A stretch of 64,000 nt of DNA. It comes from Saccharopolyspora_D taberi. GTDB lineage: Bacteria; Actinomycetota; Actinomycetes; Mycobacteriales; Pseudonocardiaceae. The DNA lies in assembly GCF_039534165.1 (NCBI RefSeq), contig NZ_BAAAUX010000019.1, positions 310,001 to 374,000 of the forward strand. Direction: 5' to 3'. The first letter of the stretch is position 1. Every line of letters starts with the position of its first letter. Shown here piece after piece: positions 49,000 to 57,537 of the stretch. A program made the position numbers and the translations under genes. The notes below the pieces were generated by a model. The model made no database searches, was not told the origin of the DNA, and was given only the letters and a program-made list of their open reading frames with translations.

Positions 49000-51519
49000 T
49001 CACATGCCGATCATGTCGACGGGCTCGAACGAGATCGTGACGGCGAGATCGCCGCCGGTGTCGGGGGTCTTGATCAGCACGGATCCGAGCCCGATGTCGT
49101 AGTGCCAGCCCGTTTCCGCGGCGTCGAAGCGAGTGCGGTGGAGGTGCTGCGGGAGGCGCTCGCCGTCGAGGGCGACCCAATGCGGGCACTGGCCGGGCCG
49201 GACGACGTCGAACAGCAGCCGTTCGACGGCGCTCCGGTACCCGCCGCGCCGGGTCAGTTCCAGGCGCACCTGCTCGCCGGCGGTCATCCGGATGTCGGTC
49301 TCACGGAACGCACCGTCCTCGTGGGCGCGGGTGAGGCCGTCGTCCTCGTAGAGCGTGAACCGGGCGTCGCGATCGGGGGCGCAGATCAGGCGCAGGTCCG
49401 TCACCTCGTCACGGGTGAGGCTGTGCAGCTGGTTCTCCGCGACCGGGACGATGCCGCCGCCGCGCAGGAACAGCGGGATCGAGCCGAGGTCCACCGGCAG
49501 TTCCACGACCTGCCCGCCCTCGTAGCGCTCGCGGGTCCAGGCGTTGTAGAACACCTCGCCCTCCGGAAGCCGGACGGTGCGGGCGCTCGCCCCCGGGGTG
49601 AGCACGTTGGCGACGAGCAGCGCGTCGCCGAGCATGAACTCCTCGGACGTCTCGTCCAGGGCCGGATCGCTCTGGAAGGCGCTGACCAGTGGTTCCATGA
49701 TCGGCCAGCCGGTCGCCGCGGCGCGCGCGGTGAGCGAGTACAGGTAGGGGAACAGCCGGTAGCGCAGCTTGATGGCATCCCGGACGTGGGGCGTGTGGTC
49801 GGGGTACATCCACGGCTCGGTGACCGTGTTGTCGGAGTTGACCGAGTGGATCGAGAACCTCGGCTGGAAGATGCCGTGCTGCACCCACCGCACCAGCAGC
49901 TCGGGATCGGGTGCGGGGCCGTGGAATCCGCCGATGTCGCAGCCGTGGTGCGGGAAGCCGGACAGGCCCATCCCGAGGATCGTGGCGATGTTGTGCCGCA
50001 GCGACTCCCACGAGGTGGAGTTGTCGCCCGCCCAGCTCTGGGCGTAGCGCTGGATGCCCGCGTGCCCGGAGCGACACACGATGTAGGGACGAGCCGACCG
50101 AGCCGTCGCGGCGATGCTGTCGCGGGTCACCCGGCACATGAGGTTCGGCATGACGCTGCGCAGGCGACCGATCGTCGCGCCTGCGCCCTCGAAGTCGACG
50201 CCGGAGTCGGTGTCGATGATGCCGTCGTACTCGCAGTTGTCGTTCCAGACCGACGTGGTGCCCTTGTCCAGGACCGCTTCGACGAGCCAGCGCTGCCACG
50301 CCTCGCGGGCGGCGGGCTTGCTGAAGTCGACGAACCGGCCCGGCCCGCCCCACCAGGCACCGGCGGCGGGGCCGTCACCGGCTGTCGCAGCCGCGTCGGC
50401 GCTGCGGGTGACGAAGACATCCGCACTCTCGAACTCCGCGAAGCGGGGGTGGACGTCCAGGACACCGGGCTTGACGTTCGGGGACACCGTGATGCCGCGC
50501 TCGGCCATCCCGGCGAAAAAGCCCTCAGGATCGGGGAAACGGCGCTCGTTCCAGGTGAACACGCACCGCTTCGGCCCGGCCTCGGTCTGCTGCGTGGTGT
50601 AGCCCGACGAGAGCTGGAAACCGTCGACGGGGATGTCCTCTGCCCTGGCGATGTCGATGAACTCGGTGATCGCGCGGTCGCTGTCGGCGTCGAGTTCGGA
50701 GTAGTACATCGACGAGGCCAGGTAGCCCAGCGCGTACTTGGGCAGCAGTGGTGGCCTGCCGGTCAGCGTGGTGTAGCGCCGCACGACATCGCGAATGCCC
50801 GGCCCGGCGATCAGGAAGAGATCGATGTCGCCGCCGTCGGCGCGGTAGCGGCTGTGCGGGGGCCAGTAGTTGCTCCGCTCCCGGCCGAGGTCGAAATCGC
50901 AGTCGTAGGTGTTGTGGTAGAAGTACCCGACGGCCTTCCGGTTCTCCCTGTTCATCTTGAGGTAGAACGGGATGTGCTTGTACAGCGGGTCGGTTTCGCG
51001 CGGATCGTAACCGAGGGCGTCCTTCGGGCTCATCGTGATGAGCTTCTGCGCCTTGTTCAGCGGCCCCGTGGTCTCGCCGAAACCGTAGAACGCGTCGTTT
51101 CGCGAGATCTCGCTGGTGTGGATGCGGCGACCGTTCGAATCCTGCAGGTAGCCGAGCCCGACGACATCCGAGTGCAGCAGAGTGCCCGCCTCGTCGTGGA
51201 CGCGGATCCGGAACGGGCCCTTCTCGATGTCCACGCGGAGGTTCCCGCCGGTCACCCTGACGAGGTCGCCCAGGTCGTCGAGGTCGAACGGCTGCGGCGC
51301 CACCCGCGTGCGCTCGTCGCCCATGAACTCGTCGAGCCGGTCCGGCCACGCCGTCGTGGTGAGCGTGTACGACTCCTCGGCGAAATCGCCCTCGAAACCG
51401 GCACGAATGCGAAGGATGCCGTCGGCCAGGAGAATGAGCCGGATCTCGACACCGTCGGTGTGGACGTGGACCCGGTCACCGACCCGTTCCACTCGCTCGA
51501 CTCGTGATGTGACACGCAC
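49000..51519 (-). CDS. glycoside hydrolase family 31
   Basis: An 839-residue intracellular glycosidase (no signal peptide). The N-terminal beta domain contains GYLQDSNGRRIHTSEISRND and FYGFGETTGPLNK. The barrel has PLLPKYALGYLASSMYYSE, DGFQLSSGYTTQ, VSPNVKPGVLDVHP and TTSVWNDNCEYDG, whose Asp is the expected nucleophile. The later GFPHHGCDIGGFHGPAPDPELLVRW carries the acid/base region, and distal beta domains follow. The WNDNCE variant of the usual WxDMNE marks an unusual GH31 subgroup. In this regulon it might release xylose, galactose or glucose from uronate-containing oligosaccharides. I chose GTG 51519 because GGAAGAAG lies 5 bases upstream; a GTG at 51591 overlapping the manD stop would add 24 residues. 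Confidence 0.85.
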   Translation of the reverse strand: MRVTSRVERVERVGDRVHVHTDGVEIRLILLADGILRIRAGFEGDFAEESYTLTTTAWPDRLDEFMGDERTRVAPQPFDLDDLGDLVRVTGGNLRVDIEKGPFRIRVHDEAGTLLHSDVVGLGYLQDSNGRRIHTSEISRNDAFYGFGETTGPLNKAQKLITMSPKDALGYDPRETDPLYKHIPFYLKMNRENRKAVGYFYHNTYDCDFDLGRERSNYWPPHSRYRADGGDIDLFLIAGPGIRDVVRRYTTLTGRPPLLPKYALGYLASSMYYSELDADSDRAITEFIDIARAEDIPVDGFQLSSGYTTQQTEAGPKRCVFTWNERRFPDPEGFFAGMAERGITVSPNVKPGVLDVHPRFAEFESADVFVTRSADAAATAGDGPAAGAWWGGPGRFVDFSKPAAREAWQRWLVEAVLDKGTTSVWNDNCEYDGIIDTDSGVDFEGAGATIGRLRSVMPNLMCRVTRDSIAATARSARPYIVCRSGHAGIQRYAQSWAGDNSTSWESLRHNIATILGMGLSGFPHHGCDIGGFHGPAPDPELLVRWVQHGIFQPRFSIHSVNSDNTVTEPWMYPDHTPHVRDAIKLRYRLFPYLYSLTARAAATGWPIMEPLVSAFQSDPALDETSEEFMLGDALLVANVLTPGASARTVRLPEGEVFYNAWTRERYEGGQVVELPVDLGSIPLFLRGGGIVPVAENQLHSLTRDEVTDLRLICAPDRDARFTLYEDDGLTRAHEDGAFRETDIRMTAGEQVRLELTRRGGYRSAVERLLFDVVRPGQCPHWVALDGERLPQHLHRTRFDAAETGWHYDIGLGSVLIKTPDTGGDLAVTISFEPVDMIGM

Positions 51520-51587
51520 GTGAACTTCTTCCGATCTGGCGAATTGCTTACGACCCGGGTGATGGTGCGGCGGCGCGGGTGATTGAC

Positions 51588-52826
51588 TCACCAGTCATGA
51601 ACCGTGCCGTCCTGGAGCCGGTTCACCGGCAGGTATGCCTGCTCGTACGGGTACTTCGCCGCCAGGTCGTCGTCGAAGTGGATGCCCAGACCGGGTTCCT
51701 CGCTCGGGCGCAGGCCGCCGTGGGCGAATTCGTAGGTCGGCCCGAAGACCTCCCGCGTCTGCTTGCTGTGGACCATGTACTCCTGGATGCCGAAGTTGTG
51801 CAGTGCCAGGCCGAGGTGCACCGCGGCCGCGAGCCCGACCGGCGAGACGTCCGTCGGGCCGTGCATACCGGACTTGACCTGGTACATCGCCGCGTAGTCC
51901 ATGATCCGGCGCACGCTGGTGACGCCTCCCGCGTGCGTGATCGGCGAGCGCACGTAGTCGATGAGCTGCTCGCGGATCAGGTGCTGGTAGTCCCACACGG
52001 AGTTGAACACCTCGCCGATCGCCAGCGGCGTGGTGGTGTGGTGCCGCACCCAGCGCAGCGCTTCCTGGTTCTCGGCCGGGGTGACGTCTTCGAGCCAGAA
52101 CAGGTCGTAGGGCTCCAGGGACTTGCCCAGCTTTGCCGCCTGGATCGGGGTGAGCCGGTGGTGCGCGTCGTGCAGCAGCGCGATGTCCTCGCCGAACTCG
52201 CCACGGACGGCTTCGAACACCGAGGGCACGTGCCGCAGGTAGGCGCGGGTGTCCCAGCTCTCCTCGGCGGGCAGCGCCGAGCGGCGGGCGGGTTCGTAGT
52301 CGTAACGGGTGTCGTCGCCGATCGAGGCGGCCGCGCTGGAGGCGACGCCGTACACCGAGTCCAGGCCCGGCACGCCGGTCTGGATGCGGATCGCGCGGAA
52401 GCCCTCTTCGAGGTGCCGGCGCACCGAGTCGAACAGCTCGGGGATGTCCTTGCCGCTGGCGTGGCCGTAGACCAGGCACCGCTCGCGACTGGCCCCGCCG
52501 AGCAGCTGGTAGAGCGGCAGCCCGGCGACCTTGGCCTTGATGTCCCACAGGGCGGTGTCCACGGCCGCGATCGCGGCCATCGTCACCGGGCCGCGCCGCC
52601 AGTACGCGCCGCGGTACAGGTACTGCCAGGTGTCCTCGATGGCATGAGCGTCGCGCCCGATCAGCAGCGGCACGACGTGGTCGGTGAGGTAGCTGGCCAC
52701 CGCCAGCTCCCGGCCGTTCAGCGTGCCATCGCCGTAGCCGACCACCCCGTCGTCCGTGGTGATCTTCAGCGTGACGAAGTTGCGTCCCGGGCTGGTGACG
52801 ATGACGTCTGCACGCTCGATGAGCAC
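51588..52826 (-). CDS. manD: D-mannonate dehydratase, enolase superfamily
   Basis: A 412-residue enzyme that dehydrates D-mannonate to 2-keto-3-deoxy-D-gluconate. It matches ManD almost throughout: SPGRNFVTLKITTDDG, GDGTLNGRELAVASYL, RGAYWRRGPVTMAAIAAVD, YGHASGKDI, and the metal-binding series HDAHHRLTP (Asp), WLEDVTPAENQE (Glu) and AIGEVFNS (Glu), ending in KYPYEQAYLPVNRLQDGTVHDW. The HHRLTP loop and the His in KSGMHGPTDVSP are expected catalytic parts. It leads the minus-strand operon manD-GH31-dctPQM and is divergent from the LacI gene, with the operator between them. It is the third step of the glucuronate pathway completed by UxaC and the UxuB-type enzyme. Confidence 0.94.
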   Translation of the reverse strand: MLIERADVIVTSPGRNFVTLKITTDDGVVGYGDGTLNGRELAVASYLTDHVVPLLIGRDAHAIEDTWQYLYRGAYWRRGPVTMAAIAAVDTALWDIKAKVAGLPLYQLLGGASRERCLVYGHASGKDIPELFDSVRRHLEEGFRAIRIQTGVPGLDSVYGVASSAAASIGDDTRYDYEPARRSALPAEESWDTRAYLRHVPSVFEAVRGEFGEDIALLHDAHHRLTPIQAAKLGKSLEPYDLFWLEDVTPAENQEALRWVRHHTTTPLAIGEVFNSVWDYQHLIREQLIDYVRSPITHAGGVTSVRRIMDYAAMYQVKSGMHGPTDVSPVGLAAAVHLGLALHNFGIQEYMVHSKQTREVFGPTYEFAHGGLRPSEEPGLGIHFDDDLAAKYPYEQAYLPVNRLQDGTVHDW

Positions 52827-52915
52827 TGGTCCTCCTTGACTGGGAACGACGAGCGTGATCGGCGCGGTGGCCGGGCGGCTCGTGGTCGGTTCAACGTAGG
52901 AGCCGCCCCGTAGGC

Positions 52916-52941
52916 TGGCAATCAGTTGTCATTTGTTGCCA
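52916..52941. promoter_or_regulatory. LacI-type operator between manD and lacI-type gene
   Basis: The 16-mer TGGCAATCAGTTGTCA (52916-52931), on the other strand TGACAACTGATTGCCA, is a pseudo-palindrome. It aligns with the site before uxaC (TGGCAACTAGTTGCAC) at 12 of 16 positions under the pattern TGRCAACTRRTTGCMM. A second overlapping half-site TTGTTGCCA ends at 52941. It lies 22 bases before the LacI start and 90 bases before manD, well placed to control both directions. Confidence 0.65.
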
Positions 52942-52963
52942 ACATCAACAGCGGAGGTGCCAG

Positions 52964-53968
52964 GTGGACCAGACGAGGCCGACCATCTACGACGTCGCGA
53001 AGCGCTGCGGCGTCGCGGCCTCCACCGTGTCGCGCACCTTCTCCCACCCCGGCCGGGTCAACCCCACCACCCGGGAGAAGGTCCGCGCCGCCGCCGCCGA
53101 GATCGGTTACCTCCCGCGGCCGCTGGCGCGCGCGGAGGCACCCGGCCGCACGCGGACGATCACCCTGGTCGTCACCGATATCGCCAACCCGTACTACGCC
53201 CCGCTGATCAAGGCGGCCCAGGCCCGGGCGCTGGAGAAGGACTACACGCTGGCCCTGATCGACAGCGACGAGTCACCGCAGGTGGAGGTCAGCAACCTGC
53301 GCCAGCTGCTGGCGACCACCAGCGGCGCCATCCTGGCCACGTCCCGCCTGTCCGACGACGTCATCCGCCAGCTCGCCCGGCACCGCGCGCTGGTCATCGT
53401 CAACCGCGAGATCGGCGGAATCCCCAGCCTCGTGGTCGATACCGCGGGCGGGATGCGCAAGGCCGTCCGCCACCTGGCCGCCATCGGACATCGCCGCATC
53501 GCCTATCTCGCCGGCCCGCGCAACTCCTGGATCAACAGCGCGCGCTGGCGTGCCGTGCAGGAGGAATCCGGTGCGCTCGGCCTCGACGCGGCGTTCGTGG
53601 GGCCGCACGCGCCGGACCTCCGGGGCGGGTACGAAGCCACCGACGCGCTGATGCTGCAGCGCGCGACCGCCGCCATCGCCTACAACGACCTCATCGCCAT
53701 CGGCACCCTGAAGCGCTTGCAGGCGGCCGGTGTCGACGTGCCCGCGGACCTCAGCCTCATCGGGTGCGACGACATCTTCGGCGCGAACCTGACCACCCCG
53801 GGCCTGACCACGATCGCCGGACCGACCGAACGGCTCGGTCGAGCCGCGGTCGACGCCCTGCACGCCCAGCTCACCCACCGCGCCGGTGCGGATTCCAGGC
53901 TGTTCGACGCCCATCTCGTGACGCGCGGCTCCACCGCCGCCCCCGGCATGACAACTGATGGCAACTAG
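52964..53968 (+). CDS. LacI family regulator of glucuronate genes
   Basis: A 334-residue repressor. The N-terminal helix-turn-helix and hinge read IYDVAKRCGVAASTVSRTFSHPGRVNPTTREKV (residues 8-40) followed by GYLPRPLARA. The periplasmic-binding-like sensor domain has VVTDIANPYYAPLIKAAQ, GHRRIAYLAGPRNSWINSARWRA and LIGCDDIFGANLTTPGLTTI. The start is GTG 52964 with GGAGG upstream. It sits between the manD operon and uxaC, flanked by two copies of one operator pattern, the second overlapping its own stop codon. It most likely represses the regulon until a uronate intermediate binds. Confidence 0.88.
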   Translation: MDQTRPTIYDVAKRCGVAASTVSRTFSHPGRVNPTTREKVRAAAAEIGYLPRPLARAEAPGRTRTITLVVTDIANPYYAPLIKAAQARALEKDYTLALIDSDESPQVEVSNLRQLLATTSGAILATSRLSDDVIRQLARHRALVIVNREIGGIPSLVVDTAGGMRKAVRHLAAIGHRRIAYLAGPRNSWINSARWRAVQEESGALGLDAAFVGPHAPDLRGGYEATDALMLQRATAAIAYNDLIAIGTLKRLQAAGVDVPADLSLIGCDDIFGANLTTPGLTTIAGPTERLGRAAVDALHAQLTHRAGADSRLFDAHLVTRGSTAAPGMTTDGN

Positions 53969-53974
53969 TTGCAC
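53948..53974. promoter_or_regulatory. LacI-type operator before uxaC
   Basis: TGGCAACTAGTTGCAC (53959-53974) contains the perfect 12-base palindrome GCAACTAGTTGC (53961-53972), whose TAG is the stop codon of the LacI gene. A second partial copy TGACAACTGATGGCAA (53949-53964) overlaps it. It is 30 bases upstream of the uxaC start and shares its pattern with the 52916-52931 site. Confidence 0.65.
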
Positions 53975-54003
53975 GCGTCGCGCGGGGTGACGACGCTGCC
54001 CGT

Positions 54004-55482
54004 ATGGACCGCGGCATGGCAGCAACCCCTGGGACCCACCACGAACGCGAGCACGCCCCCGCAGGCCGGGTGCCGCTGAACCCGCACCCGGACCGGCTGC
54101 TCCCGTCCGAACCGTCCCAGCGCGGCATCGCGCGGCGGCTCTACGACAGCGTCCGGGACCTCCCGCTGATCAGTCCGCACGGGCACGTCGACGCCCGCCT
54201 GCTCGCGGCCGACGACGCGTTCACCGACCCCGCAGCGCTGCTGGTCACCCCCGACCACTACGTCACCCGCCTGCTGCACGCCCACGGCGTCCCGCTGACC
54301 GGCCTCGGGTTGCGCGACAGCGCCGACGGCACCGAACCCGCGCAGCCGAGGGACGTGTGGCGGACCTTCTGCGAGCACTGGCACCTGTTCCTGGGCACCG
54401 CGTCCCGGGGCTGGCTGGAGGCCGAGCTGCACGACGTGCTCGGCGTGACGGTGCAACCCTCGGCCGCCACCGCCGACGAGCTGTTCGACGAGATCACCGC
54501 CCGGCTGCGCGAGCCCGAGTTCCGGCCGCGCGCGCTGTACGACTCGTTCGCCATCGCGGTGCTGGCCACCACCGACGACCCCGCCGACGACCTGTCCCAC
54601 CACCGGGCCCTGGCCGAGGACCCGTCCTGGTCGGGCCGCGTCGTGCCGACCTTCCGCCCCGACCGCTACCTCGACGCGACCAGCCCCGGCTGGACCGCGG
54701 CGCTGGACGACCTCGCCGCCGCCGGCGGCATCGACACCAGCGACTACGACGGGCTCATCCGCGCGCTGGAGAACCGCCGGGAGCATTTCCGCGCGCACGG
54801 CGCCACCGCCACCGATCACAGCGCGCCCGATGCGCGCATGGCGTTCCTGGACGCCGCGCAGGCGCAGCGCTTGTTCGATCAGATCCGATCCGGCACGGCC
54901 AGCGTCGATGACGCCCGCCTGCTGTCCCGGCAGCTGCTCGGCGAAATGGCCCGCATGTCCAGCGAGGACGGCATGGTGATGGCGCTGCACACCGGCAGCA
55001 GGCGCAACCACCACCCGGACACGCTGCGCCGTTTCGGCCCCGACACCGGCCACGACATCCCGCTGCAGGCGGAGTTCACCCGAGCACTGCAGCCGATGCT
55101 GGAGCGCTTCGGCACGAACCCGCGGTTCCAGACCGTGCTGTTCACCCTCGACGAGACGGTCTTCTCCCGCGAACTCGCCCCCCTCGCCGGGTTCTACCCC
55201 TCGGTCTACCTCGGTGCGCCGTGGTGGTTCCTCGACGCCCCGCGCGCGATGTACCGCTTCCGCGACGCCGTCACCGAAACGGCCGGCTTCCACCGGAACG
55301 CGGGCTTCATCGACGACACCCGCGGGTTCTGCTCCATCCCGGCCCGCCACGACACGGCACGCAGGGTCGACGCGGCCCACCTGGCGGGACTCGTCGCCGA
55401 ACACGTGCTCAGCGAGGACGACGCCGCCCTCGTCATCCAGGACCTCCACGACCGCCAGCCGCGAAGGGCGTTCCGACTGTGA
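54004..55482 (+). CDS. uxaC: glucuronate isomerase
   Basis: A 492-residue uronate isomerase converting D-glucuronate to D-fructuronate (or galacturonate to tagaturonate). UxaC landmarks: LPLISPHGHVDARLLA with the metal-binding HxH at about residues 58-61, YVTRLLHAHGVPL, FEHWHLFLGT-like CEHWHLFLGTASRGWLEAEL, LATTDDPADDLSHHRAL, GMVMALHTGSRRNHHP, and near the C-terminus YLGAPWWFLDAPRAMYRFRDAVTETAGFHRNAGFIDDTR. The start is ATG 54004; ATG 54016 is an alternative. No strong ribosome-binding site is visible. It overlaps the next gene by 4 bases (GTGA) and follows the operator shared with manD. Confidence 0.93.
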   Translation: MDRGMAATPGTHHEREHAPAGRVPLNPHPDRLLPSEPSQRGIARRLYDSVRDLPLISPHGHVDARLLAADDAFTDPAALLVTPDHYVTRLLHAHGVPLTGLGLRDSADGTEPAQPRDVWRTFCEHWHLFLGTASRGWLEAELHDVLGVTVQPSAATADELFDEITARLREPEFRPRALYDSFAIAVLATTDDPADDLSHHRALAEDPSWSGRVVPTFRPDRYLDATSPGWTAALDDLAAAGGIDTSDYDGLIRALENRREHFRAHGATATDHSAPDARMAFLDAAQAQRLFDQIRSGTASVDDARLLSRQLLGEMARMSSEDGMVMALHTGSRRNHHPDTLRRFGPDTGHDIPLQAEFTRALQPMLERFGTNPRFQTVLFTLDETVFSRELAPLAGFYPSVYLGAPWWFLDAPRAMYRFRDAVTETAGFHRNAGFIDDTRGFCSIPARHDTARRVDAAHLAGLVAEHVLSEDDAALVIQDLHDRQPRRAFRL

Positions 55483-56780
55483 CGACACGACTGACCCGCG
55501 CCGCTGCCCACGCACGCCCGCCGGCTCCGGTCCGCGCCGTCCACCTCGGACTCGGTGCGTTCCACCGGGCCCACCAGGCCGTGTACACGATGGCCGACCC
55601 CGACTGGGGCATCGCGGCCTACACGTTCCGCAACACCGAGCTGCCGCGCAGGCTCGCCGAGCAGGACGGTCTGTACTCGCTGCAGGTGCGCGGAGACGGG
55701 GAGCCGCAGGCGCAGATCGTCGACGCGATCAGCCGTGCCCATCCCGGCAGCGACACCGACCAGTGGCTCGCCGATCTGGCTTCTCCCGACGTGGCGCTGC
55801 TGACGCTGACGATCACCGAGGCCGGTTACCAGGTGTCCGGGGACCAGGACAGCGCCGCGATCGGCCGCGTCGTCGCCGGTCTGCGCGGGCGGCACCGCGC
55901 GAGCGGCACCCCGATCGCGCTCGTGCCCTGTGACAACCTGCCGGGCAACGGCGGCGTGCTGCGGGAGGCGATCCGCACCGCCGCGGAAGGGGAGGACCCG
56001 GGCTTCCGCTCGTGGATCGAGGACCACGTGTCGTTCGTCGACACGGTCGTCGACCGCATCACGCCCGCGGCCACCGAGCAGGACGTCGCCAACGCCGCGC
56101 GGCTCACCGGGCTCGAAGATCGGGCTCCCGTGGTGACCGAACCGTTCAGCGAATGGCTCCTGGCCGGGGACTTCCCGCTCGGCAGGCCCGCGTGGGAGAA
56201 AGCCGGTGCCCGGTTCGCCGACGACCTCGCCGCGTACGAGCAGCGCAAGCTGTGGTTCCTCAACGGTGCGCACACGCTGCTGGCCTACGTCGGCCCCGCG
56301 CTGGGGTGCGCGACGGTCGACGAGGCCGTCGGCCACCCGGTGCTGGCCGGGTTGACGGAGTCCTGGTGGGACATCGCGTCGCGCCACGCGTCTCTCCCGG
56401 CGGAGGACCTGACCGACTACCGGCAGCGTCTGCTTGAGCGCTTCTCCTCCCGCGGGGTGCGGCACAACCTGTTGCAGATCGCCGCGGACGGTTCCCAGAA
56501 GATCCCCGCTCGGATCCTCCCGGTGCTGCGCGCCGAACGAGCCGCGCAGCGGATGCCGGAAGCCCCGGTCGCGGCGTTGGCCGGCTGGCTGATCCATCTG
56601 CGCGACCGCCCGGTCCGCGACCCCCGCGCCGACGAACTGGTCTCGTTGGCCCGCTCAACGGACGCCCCGCGCCGTGTCCTGTCCACTCTGGACGCCACCC
56701 TCGCCGACGACCGGGAGCTGATCTCCGCGGTCGAGGACTACGTCGAGCACCTGCGGCTCTCCTCCTGCCCAACCGGGTAA
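55479..56780 (+). CDS. uxuB: mannitol dehydrogenase-family fructuronate reductase
   Basis: A 433-residue long-chain NAD(P)-dependent polyol/uronate dehydrogenase. The nucleotide-binding entry is VRAVHLGLGAFHRAHQAVYT, then LLTLTITEAGYQ, the ALVPCDNLPGNGGVLREAI motif, EDHVSFVDTVVDRITP, and the catalytic KLWFLNGAHTLLAYVG with the conserved Lys/Asn/His. In context it should reduce D-fructuronate to D-mannonate, linking UxaC to ManD. Mannitol or arabinitol dehydrogenases have the same fold, so the assignment rests on the neighbours. The start is GTG 55479, coupled to uxaC by a GTGA overlap. Confidence 0.9.
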   Translation: MTTRLTRAAAHARPPAPVRAVHLGLGAFHRAHQAVYTMADPDWGIAAYTFRNTELPRRLAEQDGLYSLQVRGDGEPQAQIVDAISRAHPGSDTDQWLADLASPDVALLTLTITEAGYQVSGDQDSAAIGRVVAGLRGRHRASGTPIALVPCDNLPGNGGVLREAIRTAAEGEDPGFRSWIEDHVSFVDTVVDRITPAATEQDVANAARLTGLEDRAPVVTEPFSEWLLAGDFPLGRPAWEKAGARFADDLAAYEQRKLWFLNGAHTLLAYVGPALGCATVDEAVGHPVLAGLTESWWDIASRHASLPAEDLTDYRQRLLERFSSRGVRHNLLQIAADGSQKIPARILPVLRAERAAQRMPEAPVAALAGWLIHLRDRPVRDPRADELVSLARSTDAPRRVLSTLDATLADDRELISAVEDYVEHLRLSSCPTG

Positions 56781-56970
56781 AGCCGCCACCGGCGTAACGC
56801 GCGACGCAGCGCCCGATTTCACTACCCGCCACACAGAGCCGAAGCGGCTCGTGCCGGCTCCGCATTGTCGCCCGCGTTCATCCTCATGGCCGCCGGCGTC
56901 AGCCACCACACCAGCGCCTACGCGCTGACATGAAGGTGTCAACAACGTCCTGGCCCGCAACAACCAGCGG

Positions 56971-57372
56971 GTGACCAGACGATGGATCGTCGGCCGAGAG
57001 GCACCACACGCGCCACCTTGTGGACCCGCGAACCCGCTGCGACACACGCGTTTCCGGGCCGGGCGTGCGGACGCGTGCCAGCGGGAGACCGCGACTCCCG
57101 CCAGGTTCAGCCTGGCTAGGGACGAGCTGCCCGAGCAGTGGCGGATCGAGCATCCAGGGACCGACCCCGGGAAACGCGACATCCACGAGATCCGGATCGG
57201 GGTGCTGGCATCCGGCCGGCAGGCGGAAGCGTTGCGCGAGGAACTCACCCGGCTGATCTGCCCCGACCCGGAGCACGAGCCCCCGTGCCCGGTTCCGTGG
57301 TCCGCCAGCTACACCGACGGGGCCGACGAGCCGGAACTGGACCTGCGGTACGGGCACCTTCGCGGTCGGTGA
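56971..57372 (+). CDS. hypothetical protein, conserved-looking C-terminal half
   Basis: A frame of 133 residues whose second half (from about residue 50) looks like a real small actinobacterial protein: RDIHEIRIGVLASGRQAEAL, then LTRLICPDPEHEPPCPVPW and a LDLRYGHLRGR end. The CPDPEHEPPCPVPW segment, with two Cys around an acidic stretch, is familiar from short conserved hypothetical proteins in Streptomyces and relatives, function unknown. The first half is arginine-rich and probably not coding, and the true start is unclear. The stretch 56781-56970 before it shows only a broken reading containing VNNVLARNNQRVT and no gene. Confidence 0.5.
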   Translation: MTRRWIVGREAPHAPPCGPANPLRHTRFRAGRADACQRETATPARFSLARDELPEQWRIEHPGTDPGKRDIHEIRIGVLASGRQAEALREELTRLICPDPEHEPPCPVPWSASYTDGADEPELDLRYGHLRGR

Positions 57373-57537
57373 GTGACCTGAACAAACCCGTCCTCGGTTC
57401 TTCGTGGGATCGAACAATCTCCCTGGGCGGCCAGGCCCGTAGCGTGCGTCACATCCAGTCCGGCGGCGATCCCGCCCGGCACCGGCAGCGGAGAGGCACG
57501 TCTTCAGGCCAGCGCAACCGACCAAGGATCTACCGCG

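Noticed and set aside
52933..53958. 341-residue frame overlapping the LacI gene in another phase
   Set aside because: Arginine/proline-rich reading of a confident LacI gene in a different frame.
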